The notes under the pieces were generated by a model. The model saw nothing but the letters and a program-made list of their open reading frames with translations. It ran no database searches and was not told where the DNA came from. From Bartonella doshiae NCTC 12862 = ATCC 700133 (GTDB lineage Bacteria > Pseudomonadota > Alphaproteobacteria > Rhizobiales > Rhizobiaceae), in assembly GCF_000278155.1 (NCBI RefSeq), contig NZ_JH725095.1, positions 248,001 to 312,000 on the forward strand: a stretch of DNA of 64,000 nucleotides, given 5' to 3'. The position numbers were made by a program, and so were the translations under genes. Positions within the stretch are counted from its first letter, which is position 1, and every line of letters starts with the position of its first letter. Positions 12,056-22,299 of the stretch are shown here, piece by piece.

Positions 12056-12347
12056 AGAATCTCTTTCGTTTTTTATTGCTTTGTTATTCTATAAATTATA
12101 AAGAAATTCAGCCTTAAAAAAAACGTTTTTCAACAGCTTAAATTATGGTGTATACATATTTCTTTTCAAGTTTCATGAGAAGGACTAAAAGTCAGTTTAT
12201 TAAGATATACTTCGTATAAAAATAAATCTTCGTCCCATCAAAGAGAGGTGTAAATTCTCATGAGCACAAAATTGTAACAAAAGAAAAAGATAGGGAACAA
12301 CCATTTTTCAATTTATTATCAATGTCTGTGCACGTTTTGCGTTAATT

Positions 12348-13754
12348 ATGGGAGGAGCAATGCTTTTGCCTGCCTTTGTAGATTTGCACAACAATAACCG
12401 CGATTGGATGGCCTTTCTCTACTCTTGCATCATAACCACTATGTTAGCAACACTGATTCTCTTGGCAACAAGAGGCGCAACCTGTCGTTTTTCTGCACGG
12501 CTTGGTTTTATGCTTACTGTTTGCCTTTGGCTAACAGGAAGTGTTGTGGGTGCCTTACCTCTTTATCTTTCTTCTCTACCAATTTCTCTGGCAGGAGCGA
12601 TTTTTGAATCCGTTTCTGGAATCACAACTACAGGCTCCACAGTAATCACTAATCTTGATAATTTATCGCGAAGTATTTTGTTGTGGCGTTCTATCATATG
12701 CTGGATTGGAGGTATTGGCTTTATTGGTTTAGCCTTATTACTTTTGCCTTCACTCCGTGTTGGCGGAGTACAGCTTTTTCATATGGAATCATCCGATAAA
12801 TCTGAAAAGATATTACCGCGCATTAACCAGATTGCCAATGGAATTATCATAGCTTATGTTGGACTAACATTTGCTTGTATGCTCTCCTACTTCGCGTCTG
12901 GTATGAGCTTATTTGATGCCATTAACCATGCAATGAGCACAATAGCAACAGCTGGATTTTCAACTCACGATGCTTCTTTTGGATATTTTTCTGCTAAACC
13001 AGCCATTTTAATCGTGTCAACAATCTTTATGTTGCTCTCCGCTTTACCTTTTGTGCTTTATGTTAAATTAGTACTGCCTGGTCGCTCTAAACGCTTCATT
13101 GATACACAAGTAATCGTTTTTCTTAATATTGTATTCCTCTTCAGCTTTGCTCTAGCAGCATGGCTACGATTTCATGATCACCGCACTTTCCATTGGATTT
13201 TCCTTGATGTCATTTTTCACCTTTCATCTATCATAAGCACCACCGGCTATAGCGCTAAAGATTATCAACTTTGGGGACCTTTTGCTCTCGGAGTTTTTTT
13301 TATTGTTTCTTTTACAGGTGGTTGTGCTGGTTCTACTTCTGGGGGCATAAAAATTAATCGTTTAATTATCCTTTGGCGTATTGCTCAAACAAATATGGAA
13401 AAACTTCTTTTTCCTAACGTAGTGGTAAAGGCACGTTACGATCACACAAATATATCAAATGATGTAGCTAAAGCGGTTTTATTTTTTGTATGCCTTTATA
13501 TGTTCTGTCTTCTTATCGGCACTGCACTTTTACTCACAACTGGTCTGGATTTTACATCTGCTTTTACCGGTGTCTTAACTGCTCTTTCCAATATTGGCCC
13601 AGGTTTTGGAAACATTATTGGCCCTGCTGGAAATTTCTCTACCATTAATGATAATGCCTTATGGATTTTGAGCTTTCTCATGCTCGCAGGACGTCTTGAA
13701 ATTATCACTATATTCGTACTTTTTATCCCTGCTTTTTGGCGTGAGCAATTTTAA
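12348..13754 (+). CDS. trkH: TrkH-family potassium uptake protein
   Basis: The membrane-spanning subunit of a Trk K+ uptake system, partner of the NAD-binding TrkA. The 468-residue protein has about ten hydrophobic helices and four P-loop filter segments: TTTGSTVIT (about 94-102), ATAGFSTHD (about 200-208), STTGYS (about 303-308) and SNIGPGFG (about 422-429), each supplying the glycine of the selectivity filter. The ATG at 12348 is the first normal start, but the frame stays open 15 codons further with hydrophobic residues fitting the first helix and an AGGGA eight bases before an ATT at 12303. The true start may therefore be further upstream. No trkA is in the window. Confidence 0.9.
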   Translation: MGGAMLLPAFVDLHNNNRDWMAFLYSCIITTMLATLILLATRGATCRFSARLGFMLTVCLWLTGSVVGALPLYLSSLPISLAGAIFESVSGITTTGSTVITNLDNLSRSILLWRSIICWIGGIGFIGLALLLLPSLRVGGVQLFHMESSDKSEKILPRINQIANGIIIAYVGLTFACMLSYFASGMSLFDAINHAMSTIATAGFSTHDASFGYFSAKPAILIVSTIFMLLSALPFVLYVKLVLPGRSKRFIDTQVIVFLNIVFLFSFALAAWLRFHDHRTFHWIFLDVIFHLSSIISTTGYSAKDYQLWGPFALGVFFIVSFTGGCAGSTSGGIKINRLIILWRIAQTNMEKLLFPNVVVKARYDHTNISNDVAKAVLFFVCLYMFCLLIGTALLLTTGLDFTSAFTGVLTALSNIGPGFGNIIGPAGNFSTINDNALWILSFLMLAGRLEIITIFVLFIPAFWREQF

Positions 13755-14301
13755 TGCATGATATTCTATTTTTGTAATAATCAGAAATTGAAACGATAAA
13801 TAAACCATTATGCATCATTGAATGCTAGAAAGTAAATAATGATGCCCAACTTACATCTTCATAAACGTAAAGATGGTGCTGCTCAGTAAATTTTACCTTA
13901 TACTATTACAGGCAGCATCATGAAATAGACTTTGAAAACAATAAAAATCTCTCTTTCAAAACACTAAACCAATATTTTATATAATACTGCTGATTATTTA
14001 AAATGCATTTAAACTGTAATCGCATAATACCAATGCTAAAAGGTCTCTACAAAGCATCTCAATAATACAGGGTATATGCCAAAAACGAAATACCTCCCTC
14101 TCGGACTTTTTTAAAGTCCGAAAAGGTTCTTCAAAGCAAAAATGAAAAAAATCTTAATTCCCAAAACTCAAAAGAAGAAACACATACCCTCTGTTCTTAC
14201 GGTAATGAAATGCACTGAATATTACGGACATTACTCTTGAAAACATATTTACAATTGAGGAATATGATCTCTGTTTTTTTGAGAGGCATATGCATAATAT
14301 T
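13755..14301. other. Convergent intergenic region trkH/greA
   Basis: About 550 bases between two convergent genes. It holds an imperfect inverted repeat (ATGGTGCTGC at 13873-13882 against GCAGCATCAT at 13912-13921) and a perfect short hairpin at 14102-14120. No coding remnant was recognised. Confidence 0.45.
14102..14120. terminator. Hairpin, weak bidirectional terminator candidate
   Basis: CGGACTTT and AAAGTCCG form a perfect eight-base stem around TTT between the convergent trkH and greA genes. Neither side has a long T tract, so termination activity is uncertain. Confidence 0.4.
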
Positions 14302-14775
14302 TTAAATATACTGCACCTTAATAATTTCATAATTATGTGCACCACCTGGTGCGTTTACCTCAATCACATCTCCCTCTTGCTTACCAATGAGTGCGCGTGC
14401 AATAGGTGAGGAAATAGAAATTTTACCAGTTTTGACATCAGCTTCTTGATCCCCAACAATCTGGTAAACTTTTTTCTCTTCAGTATCCTCATCCAAGAGT
14501 TTAATAGTAGCTCCAAATTTAATTTTATTGCCTGAAAGACGAGAAACATTAATAACTTCCGCCCGCGCAATATAATCTTCAAGCTCATTTATACGCCCCT
14601 CATTATGGCTTTGCGCTTCTTTCGCAGCATGATATTCAGCATTTTCTGAAAGATCCCCATGCGCGCGCGCTTCAGAAATTGCTTCAATAATTCGTGGACG
14701 TTCTTGTTGTTGACGCCAACGCAGCTCTTCTTTAAGACTTTCAAAACCAGCTGTAGTCATCGGAACTTTTTCCAT
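14302..14775 (-). CDS. greA: Transcription elongation factor GreA
   Basis: GreA rescues backtracked RNA polymerase by stimulating cleavage of the nascent RNA. The 157-residue protein has the coiled-coil N-terminal domain (about 1-75, with [14 protein letters not shown] containing the acidic tip residues) and the FKBP-like C-terminal domain ending in [18 protein letters not shown] near 127-144. Start ATG at 14775 is preceded by AAGGGA. A hairpin with a T run on the same strand sits about 40-75 bases upstream of the start, so the gene may have an attenuated leader. Confidence 0.97.
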   Translation of the reverse strand: MEKVPMTTAGFESLKEELRWRQQQERPRIIEAISEARAHGDLSENAEYHAAKEAQSHNEGRINELEDYIARAEVINVSRLSGNKIKFGATIKLLDEDTEEKKVYQIVGDQEADVKTGKISISSPIARALIGKQEGDVIEVNAPGGAHNYEIIKVQYI

Positions 14776-14814
14776 AATCCGTCCCTTTCTGTTACACGGA
14801 AGGTTTAATAAAAA

Positions 14815-14851
14815 TATAAAAAACGGCTTCCAAAATCACTTTTGGAATCCG
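14815..14851 (-). terminator. Intrinsic terminator in the greA leader
   Basis: On the minus strand CGG-A-TTCCAAAA pairs with TTTTGGAA-G-CCG around GTGA, broken only by one mismatch, and is followed by a T-rich tract. It lies between any upstream greA promoter and the greA start, about 40 bases before the ATG. No gene on that strand ends nearby. Confidence 0.65.
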
Positions 14852-15182
14852 AAAACCACAATTTTACTTATTATATAGTACAGCATCCCTATTTTCCATA
14901 TAAAAATAACAAGGAAGCCAAAGCATTTACTAATTACATTAGAAAAACGTTAGTATTGTAAAGTGTTAAACGTCTAACAAAACCTGCCTCATAAAAGGAA
15001 TGAATGTTTATGAAATCGTGCGTAACAACAAACTTGTTTTATCAAAAAACTCAAAGCTTTTAGATGCCTATAGAAGAAACAATTGTATTTTTTGTATTTT
15101 ATCATACTCTATCTAACATACAAAGAACCTTGTATGAAAAAATAAGAAAAGGAAATCTCTAAGGAAACTTAGTGCAAAAAAA
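14852..15182. other. Divergent intergenic region greA/SH3 gene
   Basis: About 330 AT-rich bases that should carry the greA promoter and the promoter of the small exported protein gene. No coding remnant seen. Confidence 0.4.
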
Positions 15183-15497
15183 ATGAAAAATTTGATAATC
15201 TTTTTTGTATTTGGCTCTCTCTTTTTAACCACAACAGGATCAAAAGCTACTGATGCTTTTGCCATAAAAAATCTTAATTTTAGAGAGGGACCAAGTATGC
15301 GGTATGCACTTCGTGGTTTAATTCCTGCAGGTCAGTTAGTATTTGTCCAAACCTGTAGAGGAAACTGGTGTTACATAAAATATAACGCTCAAACAGGGTG
15401 GGCATCGTCTCGATATCTATCATTTAAGGATGGAAATGATCTTTATCGCGCATATACAACACCTTCAATTTACAGTACATATGGTCATTATCAATAA
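15183..15497 (+). CDS. Exported bacterial SH3-domain protein
   Basis: A 104-residue protein with a signal peptide (about 1-23, MKNLIIFFVFGSLFLTTTGS then KA-T) and one bacterial SH3 (SH3b) domain. The domain shows LNFREGPSMRYALRGLIPAG, a CRGNWCYIKY strand and GWASSRYL, the usual SH3b pattern. Two cysteines in CRGNWC may form a disulfide in the periplasm. Such small proteins usually bind cell-wall components, but the ligand and role are unknown. It is separated from uvrB by about 250 bases and appears to be a single-gene unit. Confidence 0.8.
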   Translation: MKNLIIFFVFGSLFLTTTGSKATDAFAIKNLNFREGPSMRYALRGLIPAGQLVFVQTCRGNWCYIKYNAQTGWASSRYLSFKDGNDLYRAYTTPSIYSTYGHYQ

Positions 15498-15750
15498 CAA
15501 CCGTACTGAACCTATAACAACTTCTCTATTGCTGTAAACAAAATGGTCAATACAAATAACAACCACAAATGCCATAACACTTAAAAAGTACAAAAATACT
15601 TTCCCTAAAATGAATCGAATATTTTATGACATCTCTCGTAGACTGGAACAAAACGGATATAAAAAATGCTTTTTCGTTCTCTTTATCACATTGTAGAATA
15701 TGACATCTCCTTTTAAAATACGCACATGTCTCTCTTAAAGGATAACAAAA

Positions 15751-17910
15751 ATGAAAAATGGTGTGACAGCAACAGTTGAAGCTCTTTCTGCTCTCATTGC
15801 TTCAGGTAATCCTCTTTTTAAGAATGGCGCATTATGGACACCCCACCGCCCTGCTCGTCCTGAAAAGTCTGAAGGTGGCATTCCATTTCAACTCGAAACA
15901 CCCTTTGAACCTGCGGGAGATCAACCTAAAGCCATTAAAACTCTGGTTGAGGGAATTCAAAAAGATGAGCGTACGCAAGTGCTTTTGGGTGTTACCGGCT
16001 CAGGAAAAACCTATACAATGGCCAAAATCATTGAAAAAACACAGCGTCCAGCTCTGATTTTAGCTCCCAATAAAACTCTAGCGGCGCAGCTTTATGGGGA
16101 ATTTAAAAGTTTTTTTCCCCATAATGCCGTCGAATATTTTGTTTCCTATTATGACTATTATCAGCCAGAAGCCTACGTTGCACGCTCTGATACCTATATT
16201 GAAAAAGAATCCTCAATTAATGAACAAATCGACCGTATGCGCCATGCTGCAACACGTGCTGTCCTTGAACGTGATGACGTCATTATTGTCGCATCTGTAT
16301 CCTGTATCTACGGAATTGGTTCAGTAGAAACTTATACTGCTATGACCTTCAAAATAGAAAAAAGTGATAAACTCAATCAACGGAAATTAATGGCCGATTT
16401 AGTTTCTCAACACTATCATCGACAAGATATTAATTTCATTCGTGGTTCTTTTCGTGTTCGAGGGGATACAATTGAAATTTTCCCTGCCCACCTTGAAGAT
16501 CGTGCTTGGCGTATTTCGCTCTTTGGCGATGAAGTAGAAACAATTACGGAATTTGATCCTCTAACGGGTCAAAAAACAGGTGACCTTCAATCGATTAAAA
16601 TTTATGCCAACTCACACTACGTAACACCACGCCCAACACTCAATCAAGCGATGAAATCGATCAAAATGGAACTCGCTCAACGCCTTGATGAATTGAACGC
16701 AGCTGGACGTCTTTTAGAAGCACAACGTTTAGAACAACGTACAATTTTTGATTTGGAAATGTTAGAAACCACCGGCTCATGCTCTGGAATCGAAAATTAT
16801 TCACGCTATTTAACAGGACGAAAACCCGGAGAACCACCACCGACCTTGTTCGAATACATTCCAAACAATGCTCTTGTTTTTATCGATGAAAGCCATGTAA
16901 CCATTCCCCAAATTGGAGGCATGTATCGAGGTGACTTTCGAAGAAAAGCAACCCTAGCAGAATATGGGTTTCGCCTACCTTCCTGTATGGACAATCGCCC
17001 TTTACGCTTTGAAGAATGGGATGCGATGCGCCCACAAACTATTGCCGTCTCTGCAACACCAGGACGCTGGGAAATAGAACAATCTCACGGCACTTTTGCA
17101 GAACAAATTATTCGTCCAACAGGGCTCATTGATCCGCCAACAGAGGTTCGTCCAGCAAGCAAGCAAGTCGATGATGTTGTGAATGAAATTCGTAAAACAA
17201 TTCAAAAAGGCTACCGTACATTGGTGACAGTTCTCACAAAGCGTATGGCCGAAGACTTAACTGAATATCTCCACGAACAAGATATTCGCGTACGCTATAT
17301 GCACTCTGACATTGATACATTAGAACGCATTGAAATTCTACGCGATTTGCGGCTTGGCACCTTTGATGTCCTTATCGGTATCAACTTGCTCCGAGAAGGC
17401 TTAGATATTCCAGAATGTGGCTTTGTTGCCATTCTAGATGCCGATAAGGAGGGCTTTTTGCGCTCTGAAACTTCCCTCATACAAACAATCGGACGTGCTG
17501 CACGTAACGTAGATGGCCACGTTATCCTCTATGCAGATACAATCACAGGCTCCATAGAACGAGCCTTACAGGAGACACAAAGACGTCGACAAAAACAAAT
17601 AGCCTATAATGAAGAACACCATATCACACCCAAAAGTATCAAAAAAAATATCGGAGATATTCTCAATTCAGGCTATGAAAACAACCATATTCGCACAAGT
17701 ATCCCTGATGTCATCGAGAAAAAAAATATGGTTGGCAACAATTTAGCATCTCATATTAAACACCTTGAAAAATTAATGCATGAAGCAGCTGCTGATCTCA
17801 ACTTTGAAGAAGCAGCGCGACTTCGTGATGAAATCAAACAATTACAAAAGATAGAACTAGAAATCGCTGAGAACCCCTTAACACATCATAGCGAACAATC
17901 CACACTCTAA
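15751..17910 (+). CDS. uvrB: Excinuclease ABC subunit B
   Basis: UvrB is the damage-verifying helicase of nucleotide excision repair; UvrA loads it and it recruits UvrC. The 719-residue protein has an extra N-terminus of about 45 residues compared with E. coli. Then come Walker A (GVTGSGKT, 80-87), the damage-probing beta-hairpin [10 protein letters not shown], helicase motif II (VFIDESHV), helicase C-terminal motifs ([22 protein letters not shown]) and the UVR motif at the C-terminus ([19 protein letters not shown]). Start ATG at 15751 follows AAAGGATAAC. About 290 bases of its 3' half (17015-17309) are repeated as a dead fragment at 19223-19513. Confidence 0.97.
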   Translation: MKNGVTATVEALSALIASGNPLFKNGALWTPHRPARPEKSEGGIPFQLETPFEPAGDQPKAIKTLVEGIQKDERTQVLLGVTGSGKTYTMAKIIEKTQRPALILAPNKTLAAQLYGEFKSFFPHNAVEYFVSYYDYYQPEAYVARSDTYIEKESSINEQIDRMRHAATRAVLERDDVIIVASVSCIYGIGSVETYTAMTFKIEKSDKLNQRKLMADLVSQHYHRQDINFIRGSFRVRGDTIEIFPAHLEDRAWRISLFGDEVETITEFDPLTGQKTGDLQSIKIYANSHYVTPRPTLNQAMKSIKMELAQRLDELNAAGRLLEAQRLEQRTIFDLEMLETTGSCSGIENYSRYLTGRKPGEPPPTLFEYIPNNALVFIDESHVTIPQIGGMYRGDFRRKATLAEYGFRLPSCMDNRPLRFEEWDAMRPQTIAVSATPGRWEIEQSHGTFAEQIIRPTGLIDPPTEVRPASKQVDDVVNEIRKTIQKGYRTLVTVLTKRMAEDLTEYLHEQDIRVRYMHSDIDTLERIEILRDLRLGTFDVLIGINLLREGLDIPECGFVAILDADKEGFLRSETSLIQTIGRAARNVDGHVILYADTITGSIERALQETQRRRQKQIAYNEEHHITPKSIKKNIGDILNSGYENNHIRTSIPDVIEKKNMVGNNLASHIKHLEKLMHEAAADLNFEEAARLRDEIKQLQKIELEIAENPLTHHSEQSTL

Positions 17911-18428
17911 AAAAGCAGACAAATTTAAAGAGAATGTTTTATATATATCAAAAAATTACTTACAATATATTATCTTTATACAATGATACTCTGATATCGA
18001 ACTCAAAATATTATTTAGCATCACAAGAAAATATTCAAACAGGACACTGTTCTATAACACAAATAAAGTAAAACAATACTTTATCGTAGGACAATAAGCT
18101 TATGATAAAAAATGATAACCTTTATTCATATACCTATTATTCAATTTACATTGTATAAAGTGATACAAAAAGTATCCCTAAATAAATAGTTTATATTCCA
18201 TAGTAAAAAATCGTGGACTCTCAATACAAACTTATTAATTAACCTCAAGCAGAGTACATTAATTGAGATCAAAATTCTGTCATGATTTTATTTTATTGTA
18301 CCCACGATAGGTTTAACTAAATGAATTTTCATTTGTTTTGTCACAATAAAGTCCAAAATTATTCAGGCTCTATTCAGTTTGAAACGTGTAGGATGTGAAA
18401 AATACGAATTTACACAAGGAGCATCATT
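17911..18428. repeat. Intergenic region, copy 1 of a duplicated segment
   Basis: From about 17988 to the first BA14K gene this region is nearly identical to 19507-19948, with roughly a dozen differences by eye. It includes the promoter region, the leader and the AAGGAG ribosome site of the BA14K gene. It holds no coding sequence that I recognise. Confidence 0.85.
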
Positions 18429-19010
18429 ATGAAAAAGGTGATCAAGCTAGCGGTATTATCAGCAATGTCAACTGCAACCGTTTTCATGCCGCTAAATACA
18501 ACGCTCGCGGATATAGCATGGTATCAAATGAGTGAAATGAAGAAGGAGTCTGGTTTACCGTCTCGCAATTTTAGCTCCCATTATTTTCATAGTAAACATC
18601 ACTCTTTTGATGATCCCCACAAGCGTCATTATGTCAGCCATAGCTGGAGAGAACAACAACATCATCATGTTGAAAGCAAGACATATCATTATGTCGAACG
18701 TAAAAAGACAAAACACAGTAATATTCAAGGAGATGCTTTAGCATTGGGCATTCTTGCTCTTGCAGCAAGTGCAGTTCTTAATAAAATTTTTAAAAAACCA
18801 GAACAGCCACAAATTGTCTATCAAGCCGCACCACAAAATCAAGTGATTTATCAAGTGCAGCAAACGGTGGAATATGAGCCAGTACAACAATCATTAGAAT
18901 CTGATTGGCTTAACTATTGCAAGAAAAAATACCGTTCCTTCAACCCTAAAACAGGGACTTTTCGAGGCAGTGATGGCTTAAATCATGTCTGCTATGCTCC
19001 AGTAAATTGA
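18429..19010 (+). CDS. BA14K-family exported protein, paralogue 1
   Basis: A 193-residue secreted or surface protein. It has a signal peptide (about 1-27, ending TTLA-D), a His- and Ser-rich centre (about 30-95, including HHHVESKTYHYVERK), a short hydrophobic stretch (GILALAASAVL), a Gln/Pro/Tyr segment (QAAPQNQVIYQVQQ) and a C-terminal BA14K motif, DWLNYCKKKYRSFNPKTGTF. BA14K proteins are known from Brucella as immunoreactive, lectin-like proteins. The start has CAAGGAG nearby. Its first 27 or so residues and C-terminus match the second copy at 19949, but residues about 32-85 do not. A terminator follows directly. Confidence 0.85.
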   Translation: MKKVIKLAVLSAMSTATVFMPLNTTLADIAWYQMSEMKKESGLPSRNFSSHYFHSKHHSFDDPHKRHYVSHSWREQQHHHVESKTYHYVERKKTKHSNIQGDALALGILALAASAVLNKIFKKPEQPQIVYQAAPQNQVIYQVQQTVEYEPVQQSLESDWLNYCKKKYRSFNPKTGTFRGSDGLNHVCYAPVN

Positions 19011-19040
19011 ATTAACCAAATAAATTGAATTAACATTGAG

Positions 19041-19066
19041 AAAAGCCCGCTCTAAAGTGGGTTTTT
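19041..19066 (+). terminator. Terminator after BA14K paralogue 1
   Basis: CCCGC and GTGGG form a five-base stem (one G-T pair) around TCTAAA, flanked by AAAAG and followed by TTTTT, about 30 bases after the stop codon. Confidence 0.7.
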
Positions 19067-19079
19067 GATAACCTTCCCC

Positions 19080-19222
19080 TTTAAATCTCTTGAAGAAAAG
19101 GATTCTATTGACGTTCATAGCCTATGCTACTTTTGAGACCATACCCACAGATAAAACAAATATCATCGCCTAAGGGCAAAACTTTTTCTCGAAGAGATTG
19201 CATCAATTTTTCATGGGAACAA
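19080..19222 (-). pseudogene. Fragment of the metallo-beta-lactamase-fold hydrolase gene (3' end)
   Basis: This segment repeats the 3' end of the hydrolase gene at 20763-20900, with roughly a dozen differences over about 135 bases. It keeps the coding order but has no start and joins uvrB sequence at about 19215-19228. It marks the left part of a tandem-duplication junction and cannot encode a working enzyme. Confidence 0.85.
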
Positions 19223-19513
19223 AATGGGATGCGATGCGCCCACAAACTATTGCCGTCTCTGCAACACCAGGACGCTGGGAAATAGAACAATCTCACGGCA
19301 CTTTTGCAGAACAAATTATTCGTCCAACAGAGCTCATTGATCCACCAACAGAGGTTCGTCCAGCAAGCAAGTCGATGATGTTGTGAATGAAATTCGTAAA
19401 ACAATTCAAAAAGGCTACCGTACATTGGTGACAGTTCTCACAAAGCGTATAGCCGAAGACTTAACTGAATATCTCCACGAACAAGATATTCGCGTACGCT
19501 ATATGCACTCTGA
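19223..19513 (+). pseudogene. uvrB internal fragment
   Basis: A near-identical copy of uvrB 17015-17309 (helicase region). It lacks the gene's start and end, has lost four bases (one AAGC of a short tandem run, near 19365) causing a frameshift, and ends at ACTCTGA, where it jumps to intergenic sequence. The jump equals a 685-base deletion between seven-base direct repeats present in the parent at 17303 and 17988. Confidence 0.9.
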
Positions 19514-19948
19514 TATCGAACTCAAATATTATTTAGCATCACAAGAGAATATTCAAACAGGACACTGTTCTATAACACAAATAAAGTAAAACAAGACTTT
19601 ATCGTAGGACCATAAGCTTATGATAAAAAATGATAACCTTTATTCATATACCTATTATTCAATTTACATTGTATAAAAAGTGATACAAAAAGTATCCCTA
19701 AATAAGGAATTTATATTCCATAGTAAAAAATCGTGGACTCTCAATACAAACTTATTAATTAACCTCAAGCAGAGTACATTAATTGAAATCAAAATTCTGT
19801 CATGATTTTATTTTATTGTACCCACGATAGGTTTAACTAAATGAATTTTCATTTGTTTTATCACAATAAAGTCCAAAATTATTCAGGCTCTATTCAGTTT
19901 GAAACGTGTAGGATGTGAAAAATACGAATTTACACAAGGAGCATCATT
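19507..19948. repeat. Copy 2 of the duplicated BA14K upstream region
   Basis: Nearly identical to 17988-18428, including the sequence just before the BA14K start codon. Differences are scattered single bases and two short indels. Both BA14K genes therefore probably share the same promoter and control. Confidence 0.9.
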
Positions 19949-20683
<735 letters not shown>

Positions 20684-20715
20684 CTTTTGTTCTACTAAAA
20701 AAGTCTTAAATGGCA

Positions 20716-20742
20716 CAAAAAAACGCTTCAAAGCGTTTTTTT
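20716..20742. terminator. Bidirectional terminator between BA14K 2 and hydrolase
   Basis: AAAAAACGCTT and AAGCGTTTTTT pair perfectly around CA, giving A and T runs on both sides. It lies between two convergent genes, about 35 bases after the BA14K stop and just beyond the hydrolase stop. Confidence 0.85.
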
Positions 20743-20748
20743 GTTTGC

Positions 20749-21399
20749 TCATATATTAAAATCTTGAAGAAAAGGATTATTATGGCGCTCATAGCCTATG
20801 CTACTTTTAGGACCATGCCCACAGATAAAACAAACATCATCGCCTAAGGGTAAAACTTTTTCTCGAAGAGAGTGCATCAATTTTTCATGAGAACAGAAGG
20901 GGAAATCAGTGCGTCCAATAGAACCACGAAAGAGCACATCACCCAAGAGAGCTAAGCGTTCTTTTTCATTGAAATAAATAACATGACCAGGAGAATGTCC
21001 TGGGGTGTGAAAAACTTTAAACACATGTCCAGCAAAATGAACGCACTCACCATCTTCTAACCATTGGTCAGGAATACAGATGCAAGCATCAGTGATGCCG
21101 TAATTTTTTGCGCTTTCACTCACGGCATCCATCACAGGCTTATCATCGCGATGTGAACCGATAATTTTTACATTAAGCGCTTCTTTCGCTTGCATTGCTG
21201 CTCCCACATGATCAAAATGACCATGTGTTATCCAAATAGCCTCAACGATAACACCATTCTTTTCGATTACGTCTTGAATCTGCGGCCAATCACCACCGGG
21301 ATCAACGAGAACCCCCGTTTTACATTCACTATCAAAAAGCAAAGTGCAATTTTGTTGGAATGTCGTAACTGGAATAATATGTATATTAAGACTACCCAT
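20749..21399 (-). CDS. MBL-fold metallo-hydrolase, glyoxalase II-like
   Basis: A 216-residue cytoplasmic metallo-beta-lactamase-fold hydrolase. The metal-binding motif THGHFDHVGAA lies near 58-68, a second ligand region is HTPGHSPGHVIYF near 132-144, and a final His ligand in FICGHGP near 193. It resembles the short YcbL/GloB-like group that hydrolyses thioesters such as S-lactoylglutathione; the true substrate is not fixed by sequence. Start ATG at 21399. Its 3' end was copied into the duplication at 19080-19222. The two-component regulator starts divergently 140 bases away. Confidence 0.88.
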   Translation of the reverse strand: MGSLNIHIIPVTTFQQNCTLLFDSECKTGVLVDPGGDWPQIQDVIEKNGVIVEAIWITHGHFDHVGAAMQAKEALNVKIIGSHRDDKPVMDAVSESAKNYGITDACICIPDQWLEDGECVHFAGHVFKVFHTPGHSPGHVIYFNEKERLALLGDVLFRGSIGRTDFPFCSHEKLMHSLREKVLPLGDDVCFICGHGPKSSIGYERHNNPFLQDFNI

Positions 21400-21541
21400 A
21401 ATATCCTTTTCAAAAATAACTTTTTTAAATTTATAAATAAAACTTTCTCTCCTTTAAGGTAAAGGTGCTGCTCGACAGCTTTATACAACTTATGTAAACT
21501 TGCATTTTGTGTAAACTAAATTTTTGTCAAGGTTTTTAAGA

Positions 21542-22201
21542 ATGTCCGATCATATTCAAGTTTTGTGTGATGACGCACCTCACCTTCTTGTGATTGATGA
21601 CGACACTCGTATCCGCAATCTTTTATTTCAGTTTCTCATTAAAAATGGATTTCGTGTTTCAGTTTCAGCCAATGCTAATGAAGCAAGACGACTGTTGGCA
21701 AGTTTAGATTTTGATCTTCTTATTATTGATGTCATGATGCCTGGTGAAAACGGTATTGATCTTACTCATTCACTCCGCCAAACAAAAGATGTTCCTATCT
21801 TCATGCTAACAGCTTTATCAGAAATAGACAATCGTATCCATGGCTTAGAAGCGGGTGCAAATGATTATCTTGCTAAGCCTTTTGACCCTCGTGAGCTTCT
21901 CCTTCGTATCAATGCCATTTTACGGCGTGGTTTTCCCCCTCACCACCCCAAAATTGAGCAGATCGTTTTTGGACCTTACATATTTTCAATTTCACGGCGC
22001 GAACTCAAAAAAGGGGGAGAAATTATTAAATTAACAGATAAAGAACAAGAAATGATGGTCATTTTTGCCGAAAATGCAGGCGATACAATTCCGCGCCATA
22101 AATTTGCGACCGATGACAGCAATATAAGTGAACGTGCCATTGATGTACAGATCAACCGCCTTCGTCGTAAAATCGAAAAAAAACCAGCACTGCCTATATG
22201 A
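21542..22201 (+). pseudogene. OmpR-family response regulator, C-terminus cut by a stop
   Basis: A DNA-binding response regulator of the OmpR/PhoB class. The receiver domain is complete (acidic pair near 19-21, phospho-acceptor Asp63 in LLIIDVMMPGENG, conserved Lys in LAKPFDP). The winged-helix domain starts near 135. After KIEKKPALPI there is a TGA (22199-22201), and the same frame then continues IQTVRGIEYKLSIE to a natural stop at 22246. The TGA most likely replaced an aromatic codon such as TGG. The missing 15 residues form the final beta hairpin and wing, so DNA binding is probably lost or weakened. The ATG at 21542 fits better than the upstream in-frame 21524. Its kinase partner is also broken. 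Confidence 0.75.
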
Positions 22202-22299
22202 ATCCAAACCGTGCGAGGAATAGAGTACAAACTCTCTATTGAATAGGCACAAGAATGATCAAACCTTTAAGATTTTTTCTTCGATGATTAACGAAAAAA

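Noticed and set aside
19198-19589. Two short frames that look like partial UvrB proteins
   Set aside because: They are pieces of the duplicated uvrB fragment, split by a 4-base deletion and lacking start and end; annotated as pseudogene.
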